A program made the position numbers and the translations under genes. This document shows, piece by piece, positions 1 through 8,123 of a DNA stretch of 64,000 bases. Position 1 is the stretch's first letter. Every line of letters begins with the position of its first letter. Origin of the DNA: an uncultured bacterium. GTDB taxonomy: Bacteria; Cyanobacteriota; Vampirovibrionia; Gastranaerophilales; Gastranaerophilaceae. Location of the stretch: the NCBI GenBank assembly GCA_949298985.1, contig CASFYV010000021.1, positions 310,001-374,000 of the forward strand, given 5' to 3'. Under the pieces are notes generated by a model. That model did not search any database. It saw only the letters and a program-made list of their open reading frames with translations, and was not told the DNA's origin.

Positions 1-1116
1 GTATACACGCCTGTAAAAAATACAACTTCATTCAAGGCAACAAAAACAAATCAACCGGAAAATGAATTAGATAGCTTTATAAAACAACAAGAAGAAGCTA
101 GAAAAAAAGCCAGAAATCAACAAAGATTGAATACAGGTATTCAATTAGGAGTCTTAGGAGCATTGTTACTTTCTGTTGGTTTTATGGCAAAACAAATGGA
201 CTTGTTTAAAAGATTTAAACTTGAATTTAAAGATTTAGCCAAAGAATTAAGCCTAGATGAAATGGCAATGCCTAAAAGTCAACAAGAAGCAGCAAAACGT
301 ATAACAAACTTTGTAGAACATCATGACAAAATTGTAAAAATGGGTGGTCCAGAAGGTTCATCAATTTTATTTTATGGTCCTCCTGGTACAGGTAAAAATA
401 CTTTTGCTTATGCGATAACAAAAAAATTCCCAAATGCAAAGTTTGTAGAAATGGATATTTCTAAGATGAATTCAAAATGGCACGGAGAATCTGAACAAAA
501 TGTATTAGGTACAATGAAAGCAGTTATTAAAGAAGCAACCAAACATCCTGATAAAAAATATTTTGTATTTATTGATGAAATAGATTCAGTAATGATGCAA
601 GATGTCGGAAGCAATGCGAAACTTTCTCAAGATATTTTAAACGCTTTCAAAAAAGGTTTTAATGATTTAACTAATAAAGAAAATATTATTGTAATTGGTG
701 CGACAAACTTAAAAATAGATCCAGAACTTGCAAGATTGGAAGGAAAAGTTCTTGATAGTGCAATGCTTGATAGATTTGCAGAAAAAGTATTAGTTGATTT
801 ACCAACAAAAGATCAAATAAAACTTGCTATAACAAATTATTATAAATCCCCAAAACGACCTGATGTAGATGATGCTTTAAAAGATATTAATAATGAAAAA
901 TTAGATAAAATTGCAGAATTCTTAGCAGAAAGAAAACGAGAAACCTCTTTTAGAAAACTTATTAACGGAATTTTAAGACCTGCCGCATCTAATAAAGAAT
1001 ATTCAACAGATGCTATTATGACAATGGATGATTTAATTCATTCAATAATAAATAATAAAAATAACTTAAATATAACAGATAGTGAATTACAAAAATTCTT
1101 AGATTCTTTAAAATAA
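1..1116 (+). CDS. Membrane-anchored AAA+ ATPase (5' end outside window)
   Basis: The open frame runs back to base 1 without a start, so the gene is partial. The visible N-terminus carries TTSFKATK, the F-K leader seen on many proteins here. A charged linker and one hydrophobic segment (GVLGALLLSVGF, bases about 145-185) follow, then a single AAA+ domain. Walker A is GPPGTGKN at bases 376-399, with Asn where Ser/Thr normally binds Mg2+. Walker B (FVFIDEID), sensor 1 (GATN) and the arginine-finger region (LDRF) look intact. It is a close paralogue of the next gene, 12 bases downstream, so the two may form a mixed hexamer. It resembles the ATPase domains of FtsH/katanin-type proteins, but no protease or other effector domain is visible. 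The AAA+ call is firm; the cellular role is unknown. Confidence 0.85.
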   Translation, partial: VYTPVKNTTSFKATKTNQPENELDSFIKQQEEARKKARNQQRLNTGIQLGVLGALLLSVGFMAKQMDLFKRFKLEFKDLAKELSLDEMAMPKSQQEAAKRITNFVEHHDKIVKMGGPEGSSILFYGPPGTGKNTFAYAITKKFPNAKFVEMDISKMNSKWHGESEQNVLGTMKAVIKEATKHPDKKYFVFIDEIDSVMMQDVGSNAKLSQDILNAFKKGFNDLTNKENIIVIGATNLKIDPELARLEGKVLDSAMLDRFAEKVLVDLPTKDQIKLAITNYYKSPKRPDVDDALKDINNEKLDKIAEFLAERKRETSFRKLINGILRPAASNKEYSTDAIMTMDDLIHSIINNKNNLNITDSELQKFLDSLK

Positions 1117-1128
1117 CAGGAGATAAAA

Positions 1129-2409
1129 ATGGTTCAATCTATTAATACCCCAATTAAATTCAAAGCAGATACAACATATCCAGCTATTAGTTACAGCAAT
1201 CAATATACTCCACCAATGCTTGATAACAACATTGAAGATGTTTTTTTAATGCAAGAAATGGCTAATCAAAAAGCTGCAAAAAAAGAAAAATCAAAAGAGA
1301 ATTGGAATAAAGCCGGTGTAATTGCACAAGCCGCGATAGCATTAGGAATAATAGGTTCTGCGTTAGCAACAATTTTTTCAGCTAAAATGACTAAAAAAGC
1401 TTTAACAGGTGTAAAAGAAGAAAGCAAAAAATTGATTGACACATTAAAACCTGTAGATGTAAGCAAAGAAAAAAACTTTGAAGAACTAACATTAGGTCCC
1501 GAAATGAAAAAAGTTGTAGAAGATATGAAAACCCGAATTGAAAGAGCAGAAGCTTTAAAGAAAAAAGGTTCAAAAGGTGGATCCGGAATAATGTTATATG
1601 GTGAGCCCGGCGGTGGTAAAAACGCTTATGTATATGCTCTTACAAAATACATGCAAGAAAAATTCCCGGGTTCTGAGCTATACGAAATGAATGTTTTAAA
1701 ATTAACAGATAAATACGTCGGTGAAACAGAAAACAATATCATGGGATTTGTAGAACAAATGGTAGAACAAGCAAAAGCAAATCCTAAAAAGAAATATATT
1801 GTGTTTATGGATGAATTTGATTCCATCGCAAGAAAAGAAGACGGTAACAATATAAAAATGGGTGAAAAATTCCAAAATGCTTTCAAAACAACATTAACTA
1901 AACTAACTGCTTGTGATAATATCCAAGTAATTGCAGCTACTAACAAAGCTGAAAAAGATGCTGCATTAAATAAAGTTCTAGATGAAGCTATCCTTAACAG
2001 ATTCCCTCAAAAAGTCTTTATCCCATTACCATCTAAAGACCAATTAAAAAATGCTGTAGTTGCTCATTATAAGAGTCTGCCGCAAGACGTTGTAGATAAA
2101 GAATTAACTGATGTTAACAGTTCAAAATTAGATAGTATTTGCAGAGATATCGCTAAAAAATCTAATCACGCATCATTTAGAGATTTACAATACATCTTTG
2201 AACATGCTCGAGTAATTTCTGAATCAGGAACAAGAAAAGAAGGCTCCCCTATTACTATAAAAGATTTAAAAGAAGCTGTTAAAAAACATGCAGAATCCAA
2301 CAACTGGGGCAAAGGAGTAAAAAGTAGTAGCGGTAGTGATGATAGTGTTACAACAGGCTTATCTATTCGAGAAAAAATATCACAATTCTTTAATCGATTT
2401 AGAAAATAA
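1129..2409 (+). CDS. Membrane-anchored AAA+ ATPase, paralogue of the upstream gene
   Basis: This 426-residue protein starts at an ATG with an AGGAG ribosome site. The N-terminus MVQSINTPIKFKAD carries the F-K leader. A hydrophobic segment (about residues 63-84, IAQAAIALGIIGSALATIF) is followed by a linker and an AAA+ domain. Walker A is GEPGGGKN (bases 1600-1623), again with Asn in place of Ser/Thr. Walker B (IVFMDEFD), sensor 1 (AATN) and the Arg-finger region (LNRF) are kept. After the ATPase core there is a Ser/Gly-rich stretch and a basic tail (SQFFNRFRK). The shared Walker A change in both paralogues makes sequencing error unlikely. Probably co-transcribed with the preceding gene. Substrate unknown. 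Confidence 0.85.
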   Translation: MVQSINTPIKFKADTTYPAISYSNQYTPPMLDNNIEDVFLMQEMANQKAAKKEKSKENWNKAGVIAQAAIALGIIGSALATIFSAKMTKKALTGVKEESKKLIDTLKPVDVSKEKNFEELTLGPEMKKVVEDMKTRIERAEALKKKGSKGGSGIMLYGEPGGGKNAYVYALTKYMQEKFPGSELYEMNVLKLTDKYVGETENNIMGFVEQMVEQAKANPKKKYIVFMDEFDSIARKEDGNNIKMGEKFQNAFKTTLTKLTACDNIQVIAATNKAEKDAALNKVLDEAILNRFPQKVFIPLPSKDQLKNAVVAHYKSLPQDVVDKELTDVNSSKLDSICRDIAKKSNHASFRDLQYIFEHARVISESGTRKEGSPITIKDLKEAVKKHAESNNWGKGVKSSSGSDDSVTTGLSIREKISQFFNRFRK

Positions 2410-2598
2410 ATGTTTACATTTTGTAAAATATAACGCAATTTTTTAAAATAAAAATACTTTATATAAATGTAAGGGATAATTAAATGATTGAAATAAAAAA
2501 TAAAATTTAATCGTAAATGTGTTTCAAATAAGAATATACATTTACCCCACAAGTTTCTTTTTATACTCTCTCTCTTAATATCCTCGTGTTTATTTAAT

Positions 2599-2630
2599 GT
2601 TTGCCATCACTCATTGGCAAACTTTTTTTT
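2599..2630 (+). terminator. Rho-independent terminator after the AAA+ pair
   Basis: Perfect 8-base stem GTTTGCCA/TGGCAAAC (2599-2606, 2615-2622) with an 8-base loop, followed directly by eight T. It lies 190 bases after the second AAA+ gene, which is rather far, so it may instead end an independent small RNA starting after 2410. Confidence 0.7.
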
Positions 2631-2687
2631 GTGGGGGTAAATATAATTAGAATCAGAATTAGTTAGAAGATGGCTTTAGATATAGTA

Positions 2688-2771
2688 GAGGCTTCCGCTC
2701 TTTTAGTTAACATAAAAAAAAGAACCCCCAAAAGGGATTCTATCTATATTTCTCTAGTGTTTAAATGGAGC
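2688..2771. repeat. 84-base direct repeat, copy 1 (tRNA-Gly flank)
   Basis: Identical over 84 bases to 2882-2965. Read on the minus strand, the repeat opens with the last six bases of the tRNA-Gly gene (GCTCCA). It then contains a terminator and ends with GCGGAAG, the first seven bases of the same tRNA. That is the spacer expected between two tandem tRNA genes. Here no intact tRNA is attached on either side. Confidence 0.85.
2714..2741 (-). terminator. Terminator copy inside repeat copy 1
   Basis: On the minus strand AGAATCCC/GGGGTTCT (one G-U pair) is followed by eight T. It is the same structure as the terminator of the intact tRNA-Gly, and is now probably an orphan. Confidence 0.6.
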
Positions 2772-2792
2772 AAGGACTCCGGCTGCGTACAG

Positions 2793-2819
2793 AAAAACGT
2801 GACTAAATGTCACGTTTTT
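2793..2819. terminator. Perfect 11-base-stem hairpin, T-rich on both strands
   Basis: AAAAACGTGAC pairs with GTCACGTTTTT around a five-base loop (2804-2808). The arms supply T-runs in both directions, so it could terminate on either strand. It lies in the insert between the two 84-base repeats. Confidence 0.6.
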
Positions 2820-2881
2820 CGTCGACATTTTATTTTATTTAACAAATTTTATTTAAGCAGATGGAGGGACGAGACGTAGTC

Positions 2882-2965
2882 GAGGCTTCCGCTCTTTTAG
2901 TTAACATAAAAAAAAGAACCCCCAAAAGGGATTCTATCTATATTTCTCTAGTGTTTAAATGGAGC
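2882..2965. repeat. 84-base direct repeat, copy 2, joined to tRNA-Gly
   Basis: Same 84 bases as 2688-2771. This copy overlaps the final six bases of the intact tRNA-Gly, so it is the natural 3' flank of that gene. On its other side (2861-2881, minus strand) the sequence after GCGGAAG soon shows TCTCGTC and CCTCCA. This looks like a tRNA-Gly copy with most of its middle deleted. Confidence 0.85.
2908..2935 (-). terminator. Terminator of tRNA-Gly
   Basis: Minus-strand stem AGAATCCC/GGGGTTCT (2935-2928 with 2922-2915), loop of five, then a run of T from 2915 to 2908. It begins 25 bases after the tRNA 3' end. The G-U pair works only on the minus strand, which fits the tRNA's direction. Confidence 0.8.
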
Positions 2966-3035
2966 GGAAGACGAGACTCGAACTCGCGACAGTCTGCTTG
3001 GAAGGCAGATACTCTACCAACTGAGCTACTTCCGC
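2960..3035 (-). tRNA. tRNA-Gly(UCC)
   Basis: This 76-base cloverleaf reads on the minus strand. Acceptor GCGGAAG pairs with CTTCCGC, discriminator U, and CCA is encoded in the gene. The D arm is GCTC/GAGT, the anticodon stem TCTGC/GCAGA with loop CTTCCAA (anticodon UCC), and the T arm GCGAG/CTCGT with loop TTCGAGT. A terminator follows at 2935-2908. It decodes GGA/GGG glycine codons. The flanking 84-base repeats suggest it is the survivor of a tandem array. Confidence 0.97.
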
Positions 3036-3086
3036 ACAAGAGTTATTCTAACTCAAACATAAAAACATTTCAAGTATTTTTTATAA

Positions 3087-3737
3087 TTATTGTGGTAAAG
3101 AAGTTTTTGCATTGTTCATTGGAACAGCCTCAGGATTAGACTGAGTTTCAGTCTCTTCATCCGGCTCTGTATGAGCATACAACCTTAAACTAAGATTTGA
3201 AATTAAAATTTTCTTATCTTTTTCATAAGGCTTTACTTCTAAACCATTAATTTTTACATAATAAGGGTACTGATAAATATCCTGAATCAATTTCCCTAAA
3301 TTAACATAATTAGAGACTAATTCCATTTCAACATCACAAACAAAATAAATACCTTTGCCAAAATTTACAAACGGATCATCTTCCGGATTATATTGATAAT
3401 CAATTTTCTTAATCTTAACAGTATTAGCATGAACCATTTCAATAATATCATTATACAAAGTAAAGAACAAAGTATCACTACCCAAATCAGATTCAATAGG
3501 AGAATAAATCTTCTTTTGAGATGTAAATATAGAATCTTTAATTTTTTTAATTTTTTGTTTAACAATAGATAATTTTTTCTCTAAAGTTTCAAGCTGGCCT
3601 TGCTTACTATTCACAGAGCTTTCAAGGCTTTTAATCTCTACTACCTTAGGTGAAAACAAAGAGTAAACTATAAAAATCAATAAACCCACCGCAGCTAAAA
3701 AAGCTAAAACCCCATAATATCGTTTACTTTTATCCAT
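3087..3737 (-). CDS. pilO: PilO-like type IV pilus inner-membrane protein
   Basis: This 216-residue protein has one N-terminal membrane helix (about residues 8-28, YGVLAFLAAVGLLIFIVYSL). A predicted coiled coil follows (SVNSKQGQLETLEKKLSIVKQK, roughly 40-68), then a small alpha/beta domain. That is the build of PilO, which pairs with PilN to link the cytoplasmic ring to the secretin. The C-terminal 20 residues are acidic and low in complexity. It sits 11 bases downstream of the PilM-PilN-like fusion on the same strand, the order M-N-O known for pili. Primary sequence of PilO is weakly conserved, so the call rests on architecture and context. Confidence 0.7.
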   Translation of the reverse strand: MDKSKRYYGVLAFLAAVGLLIFIVYSLFSPKVVEIKSLESSVNSKQGQLETLEKKLSIVKQKIKKIKDSIFTSQKKIYSPIESDLGSDTLFFTLYNDIIEMVHANTVKIKKIDYQYNPEDDPFVNFGKGIYFVCDVEMELVSNYVNLGKLIQDIYQYPYYVKINGLEVKPYEKDKKILISNLSLRLYAHTEPDEETETQSNPEAVPMNNAKTSLPQ

Positions 3738-3748
3738 TCTTATATCCT

Positions 3749-5410
3749 TTATTCTTTTATTGTCTCTAAATCAGGTAAATTTCCGACATCCTTACTATCA
3801 TCTTTACCATTTTTATCTTTATCATTTTTTGTTTTAATCTCTTTAGGAGCATTAGAAATTTTAAATTTATAAAAATCAGCATTTAAAGATGTTAAAACAG
3901 ACTCTGTATCCAATTCTTCATTATTATCAAGTTCAATTGGAGCAGAATTAGAGGCCAGTGATAATTCTTGTAATTCTAACTTTGAATCCGGATTATAATC
4001 CTTTAAACTTCTAAAGAAAGAATAGACACTCTCTAAATTATCAGCTTGCCCTTCTATTGTAACTTTATCATTAAAATCAAGATGAGTTAACCAAAGTTTT
4101 TTAGGAATTTCCGTACCTACAATTGTATAATAAGAATAAATATTCTTATTATGAACTAATCCGACTTTAATTTCATCGCCTTCATCAAACAAATCAGAAG
4201 AAACATTTTCATTTTCTTTTAAGAATTTTTGTATTTGAGTAATTTTTGTATCAAGCTCTTGTCCCTTATTCTTCAAATCTGAAACATATTTTGAAACAAC
4301 AGACAACCCAATAACAGAAGGGATAATTATAATAATCGCAATCACTATAAACATTTTTATCAAATTTTCATTTGATAAAACAATATTACGCCCTCTAAAA
4401 TTAATTTCAGGAGGTTGCTCTAATATGTATATATCACCCAAAGATTTATTATAAAGGTTAAAACACGCACTAGCATATGGCATGAACTCTCTGTATATAG
4501 CCGCACCTATAACTTCAAGACTTATAAAACTAGCAACAGCTTCATCTACCGTTGGTGCGAACGATAAATCCTTCTCTAAAGAATATCTATTTGCATTTAA
4601 ATGTATAATTCTTGCTGAATAATTTATCTTACTTGCAATAATTTCTGCATTAATCAAATCTGTTTTTGAAACTATATATAAATATTTTGAAGGCAAGTTT
4701 TTCAATAATGGATCTATGGCAGAAACAACAGCCGAATAATTTTCCTCGTCACCTAAAACTTCGCCAATTACAACTCGTTCTTCAAACGCATCTACATAAT
4801 TTTTACCGTTCATTAAAATCAAACGACAGCAATAATTTTCAATAACCAACATCAACCAATTTGATTCATCTGAAACATTAATCTGTTCTTTATACATCAA
4901 AGTATTCAATGTTGCATTTACAGATGTTTCCATAGCGTGAATCTTATAACCAAGTTCTTTAACAATCATTGCGATCTCAATTAGCATAACTTTCTGAGAA
5001 GCGACATAAGCAACTTTATTAAACTGCATAGAAGAATTCGGTAACATTGCAGCACTTATAACAGGTTCAGAATTTTTAAAAAACGAATTTTCATTCAATT
5101 CTTCTTCAATTGCGTTAGAAATCTGGCCATCATCTAATGCTGCCGGATAATCATTAACCCTAAAAGCAACCGTAGGAGTACATAAAACCAATGGAGAATT
5201 CTTTGGAATTTGTAATTCCATTAACAACTCCTGTAAAGTTTCTTTAAAAATATCCAAATCCGCAATTGTTCTCTGATGAATATCAAATTCTAAAGAACGA
5301 ACTCCATACTTTAAAACCTCTTTGGTTAAAAAATTTATTTCTGCTATTTCAAGACCTCTCTCAGGAGTAACAGCAACACCAACTATTGAACTCTTTTTAA
5401 ATAATTCCAT
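3749..5410 (-). CDS. PilM-PilN fusion protein of a type IV pilus-like machine
   Basis: A 553-residue protein in two parts. Residues 1 to about 320 resemble the actin-like ATPase PilM (opening FKKSSIVGVAVTPERGLEIAE, then a long alpha/beta region). At about 348-370 there is a strong membrane helix (MFIVIAIIIIIPSVIGLSVV). A coiled segment and a PilN-like periplasmic domain follow, with the hallmark pattern of comparing sites by ...LWLTHLDFNDKVTIEGQADNL. In most bacteria PilM and PilN are separate genes; here they are joined. The C-terminal 45 residues are charged and probably disordered (KNDKDKNGKDD). Directly upstream of pilO. The fusion could instead be a GspL-like protein, which has the same order of domains. 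Confidence 0.7.
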   Translation of the reverse strand: MELFKKSSIVGVAVTPERGLEIAEINFLTKEVLKYGVRSLEFDIHQRTIADLDIFKETLQELLMELQIPKNSPLVLCTPTVAFRVNDYPAALDDGQISNAIEEELNENSFFKNSEPVISAAMLPNSSMQFNKVAYVASQKVMLIEIAMIVKELGYKIHAMETSVNATLNTLMYKEQINVSDESNWLMLVIENYCCRLILMNGKNYVDAFEERVVIGEVLGDEENYSAVVSAIDPLLKNLPSKYLYIVSKTDLINAEIIASKINYSARIIHLNANRYSLEKDLSFAPTVDEAVASFISLEVIGAAIYREFMPYASACFNLYNKSLGDIYILEQPPEINFRGRNIVLSNENLIKMFIVIAIIIIIPSVIGLSVVSKYVSDLKNKGQELDTKITQIQKFLKENENVSSDLFDEGDEIKVGLVHNKNIYSYYTIVGTEIPKKLWLTHLDFNDKVTIEGQADNLESVYSFFRSLKDYNPDSKLELQELSLASNSAPIELDNNEELDTESVLTSLNADFYKFKISNAPKEIKTKNDKDKNGKDDSKDVGNLPDLETIKE

Positions 5411-5476
5411 TTTCTCTTTCTTCCTATTTTTTTTTATTGTACAATAAAATATAAAATTTGTACACAGGATAAATAG

Positions 5477-6385
5477 ATGAAAAAAATAATTGAAGAAATA
5501 AACAATTTAAAAAAGAAAAAAAATGCAATAATTCTTGCTCATAGCTACCAGAATATAGAAATTGATGAAGTAGCGGATTTTGTTGGAGATTCTTTGTATT
5601 TGAGCCAACAAGCTAAAAAAACAAATGCAGATATAATTGTATTTGCAGGAGTATATTTTATGGCTCAAACAGCTAAGATAATATCCCCAGAAAAAAAAGT
5701 CTTGTTACCTAATATAAATGCAGGATGTTTAATGGCAGACATGATAAACCATAAACAAATGCTTGATTTTAAAGCAAAATATCCTAACATTCCAATAGTT
5801 TGCTATATAAACTCTACTGCAGAAGTAAAAGCGGAGTGTGACATCTGTTGTACAAGTTCTAATGCTTTACAAATAGTAAAAAGTTTAAATTCGAATAAAG
5901 TCTTGTTTTTACCTGATAAAAACTTAGGGAAATGGGTTGAAAATCAACTAAATAATGTAGAAGTAATAACATACGAAGGTAATTGTCCTGTTCATAATAA
6001 TATTAAAATTTCAGACATTAAAAACGCAAGAAATAAATATCCTAATGCAAAAATTTTAATTCATCCTGAATGCCAACCTGAAGTCAGCAAATTGGGAGAT
6101 TATATAGGAAGTACAAGTGGCATTATTAACTACGTTAAAAATAGTTCTGATAATCAATTTATAATTGTCACAGAAAAAGGTGTTTATGACAGATTAAAAA
6201 GAGATTATCCAAACAAAGAATTTATTCTAATAAATGACAACATGCTTTGTGAAAGTATGAAATTAACTACTTTAGAAGAAATTTTAAACGCTTTAGAAAA
6301 CGAAACTACAGAAATTTTATTAGATGAAAAAATAAGACAAGCGAGTTCAAACTGCATTGAAAGAATGTTAAAGGTTTCAAACTAA
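5477..6385 (+). CDS. nadA: Quinolinate synthase
   Basis: Condenses iminoaspartate with dihydroxyacetone phosphate to quinolinate in de novo NAD synthesis, using a [4Fe-4S] cluster. The 302-residue protein shows the family opening AHSYQNIEIDEVADFVGDS. The three cluster cysteines appear at residues 84 (NAGCLMADM), about 199 (HPECQPEV) and about 293 (SNCIERM). The substrate-contact motif STAEVKAECDICCTSSNA is also present. Length is normal. Starts after a weak AGGA site. Its stop codon overlaps the next start (TAATG), so it is coupled to the RlmB-type gene. nadB and nadC are not in the window. Confidence 0.96.
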   Translation: MKKIIEEINNLKKKKNAIILAHSYQNIEIDEVADFVGDSLYLSQQAKKTNADIIVFAGVYFMAQTAKIISPEKKVLLPNINAGCLMADMINHKQMLDFKAKYPNIPIVCYINSTAEVKAECDICCTSSNALQIVKSLNSNKVLFLPDKNLGKWVENQLNNVEVITYEGNCPVHNNIKISDIKNARNKYPNAKILIHPECQPEVSKLGDYIGSTSGIINYVKNSSDNQFIIVTEKGVYDRLKRDYPNKEFILINDNMLCESMKLTTLEEILNALENETTEILLDEKIRQASSNCIERMLKVSN

Positions 6386-7134
6386 TGAATGAAAATTATA
6401 TCTACGGTAAAAATTCAATAATAGAAGCTTTAGAGTCTGGAACTCGAGAATTTAATAAAATTCTGATTTCTAATAATTCGCGAGCAGATCAAAAAATTGA
6501 AAAAATAAAACAATTAGCAACAAAACTCGGGATTGTTTATCAATTTGTTACACCACAAAAATTAAATCAAATTGAAACAGAAGGAAGGCATCAAGGAGTT
6601 ATCGCATTAATATCTCCAATTAAATATGTAGAATTAGAAGATTTCCTTGTACAAAATAAAGATTCTGAAACATCCGTAGTTATTTTAGATGGAATTGAAG
6701 ATTCCCACAATATCGGTGCAATAATTCGTTCTTGCGTATGTGCGGGAGTAAAAGCAATAATTTTACCATCAAGAAGAGGTGTTTTAATCAATTCAACAGT
6801 AGAAAAAACAAGTGCAGGTGCTATTAATCATATTTCAATAATAAAAGTTAATAGTTTAGTTAATACTGTTCAAAAATTAAAAGAAAACGACTACTGGGTA
6901 ATTGCATCTGACCACCATGCAAAAGATAATTATTATGATATTGATTATACGAATATGAACTTTGCATTAATCATGGGGGCTGAACATTCAGGAATTTCAA
7001 AATCTTTGATAAAATTATCAGATTTTAAAGTTAAAATCCCAATGTTAACAAATTTTAATTCTTTAAATGTTTCAAATGCCACTGCTATAATATTATTTGA
7101 GAGCGTTAAACAAAGAGGTATTAAAAATGAGTAG
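6385..7134 (+). CDS. rlmB: SpoU/TrmH-family 2'-O-methyltransferase, RlmB type
   Basis: 249 residues. The N-terminal substrate-binding domain ([14 protein letters not shown]) precedes a SPOUT knot domain. The domain carries motif 1 ([17 protein letters not shown]), motif 2 (MGAEHSGIS) and motif 3 ([18 protein letters not shown]). This is the pattern of RlmB, which methylates G2251 of 23S rRNA with S-adenosylmethionine. Related enzymes act on tRNA, so the substrate is inferred. One base overlap with nadA and eight bases with the sigma-factor gene show tight translational coupling. Confidence 0.9.
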   Translation: MNENYIYGKNSIIEALESGTREFNKILISNNSRADQKIEKIKQLATKLGIVYQFVTPQKLNQIETEGRHQGVIALISPIKYVELEDFLVQNKDSETSVVILDGIEDSHNIGAIIRSCVCAGVKAIILPSRRGVLINSTVEKTSAGAINHISIIKVNSLVNTVQKLKENDYWVIASDHHAKDNYYDIDYTNMNFALIMGAEHSGISKSLIKLSDFKVKIPMLTNFNSLNVSNATAIILFESVKQRGIKNE

Positions 7135-8122
7135 AAAAAAAGAATCATTAAATCTTATTGATGATATATCTGATGAAGGTGTTGATTTTAACAGTCTTGA
7201 ACCTATAGAAGAAGACGAAGATTCTATTTCTATAGAAGAGCCAAAAACCCAAGAGAGCTTAAATTCTGTTAATTCAGATGACTCTGTAAGAATTTACCTG
7301 CAACAAATAGGTAAAATACCTTTGTTATCTGCTCAAGAAGAATTGGAAGTTGCAAAAAAAATATTTGAAACACAAAGTGAAATTGCCCGTAAAGTGTTAA
7401 TTAACGCAAATTTACGTCTTGTAGTAAGTATTGCGAAAAAATACATTGGAAGAGGCTTGTCTTTCCTAGATTTAATACAAGAAGGAAACATGGGATTAAT
7501 AAAAGCAACTGAGAAATTTGATTATACAAAAGGTTACAAGTTTTCAACGTATGCAACTTGGTGGATACAGCAATCAATAACAAGAGCAATAGCTGATAAA
7601 GCAAGGATTATAAGACTTCCAATCCATTTAATAGAATCTATAAATAAAATTAAAAAAGCAACAATGGATTTAACAACAGAATTTGGAAGAATTCCTAACA
7701 AGCAGGAAATAGCCGATAAAATGGGAATTTCTGTTTCAAAATTAAACTCAATTGTAAAATCTACGCAATCTACAATAAGTATTGATACTCCAACAGGACA
7801 AAAAGATGATTCCAATAAAATTATTGACTATATTGTTGACGAATCAACAATAGCTCCTGATAACTTAGTTTCACAAGAAAGCATGCTTGATGATATTAAA
7901 AACATGTTAGATCAACTAAGCCAAAAAGAAAGAGATGTTTTAATATTAAGATTTGGATTAAATAACGATGGAAATAAAAAAACTCTTGATGAAATTGGTT
8001 CAATTTACGGAGTATCCAGAGAAAGAATTAGACAAATTGAAAACCGTGCAATTTCTAAGCTAAAGAAATTATGCAGAAATACAAATATTTCCGCAGGTTT
8101 AAAAAATTATTTCGGAGCATAA
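7127..8122 (+). CDS. rpoD: RNA polymerase primary sigma factor (sigma-70 family)
   Basis: I place the start at the ATG at 7127, preceded by AGAGGT, rather than a TTG further upstream. This gives 331 residues. Region 1.2 ([16 protein letters not shown]), region 2 ([42 protein letters not shown]), region 3 and region 4 with its helix-turn-helix ([19 protein letters not shown]) are all complete. Region 1.1 is replaced by a short acidic N-terminus. This is a group 1 or very close group 2 sigma factor. Core regions match consensus so well that -35/-10 promoters of the TTGACA/TATAAT kind are expected, as found in the window. Confidence 0.93.
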   Translation: MSRKKESLNLIDDISDEGVDFNSLEPIEEDEDSISIEEPKTQESLNSVNSDDSVRIYLQQIGKIPLLSAQEELEVAKKIFETQSEIARKVLINANLRLVVSIAKKYIGRGLSFLDLIQEGNMGLIKATEKFDYTKGYKFSTYATWWIQQSITRAIADKARIIRLPIHLIESINKIKKATMDLTTEFGRIPNKQEIADKMGISVSKLNSIVKSTQSTISIDTPTGQKDDSNKIIDYIVDESTIAPDNLVSQESMLDDIKNMLDQLSQKERDVLILRFGLNNDGNKKTLDEIGSIYGVSRERIRQIENRAISKLKKLCRNTNISAGLKNYFGA

Positions 8123-8123
8123 A

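Larger units (their letters stand above)
2410..2959. other. 550-base region without protein genes: structured element plus tRNA-array remnants
   Basis: Holds a long-range inverted repeat (2540-2551 with 2630-2642), a hairpin with T-run at 2599-2630, two copies of an 84-base repeat (2688-2771, 2882-2965) and a perfect 11-base-stem hairpin at 2793-2819. Two overlapping open frames here (2670-2879, 2861-3139) lie over the repeats and tRNA and show no protein character, so I do not call genes. Bases 2410-2530 are very AT-rich and show nothing recognisable. Confidence 0.6.

Noticed and set aside
2540-2642. Riboswitch
   Set aside because: It does not match any conserved riboswitch core I know and precedes no gene on the plus strand.
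2670-3139. Two overlapping open frames
   Set aside because: They lie on the 84-base repeats and across the antisense of tRNA-Gly; the shared residues come from the DNA repeat.
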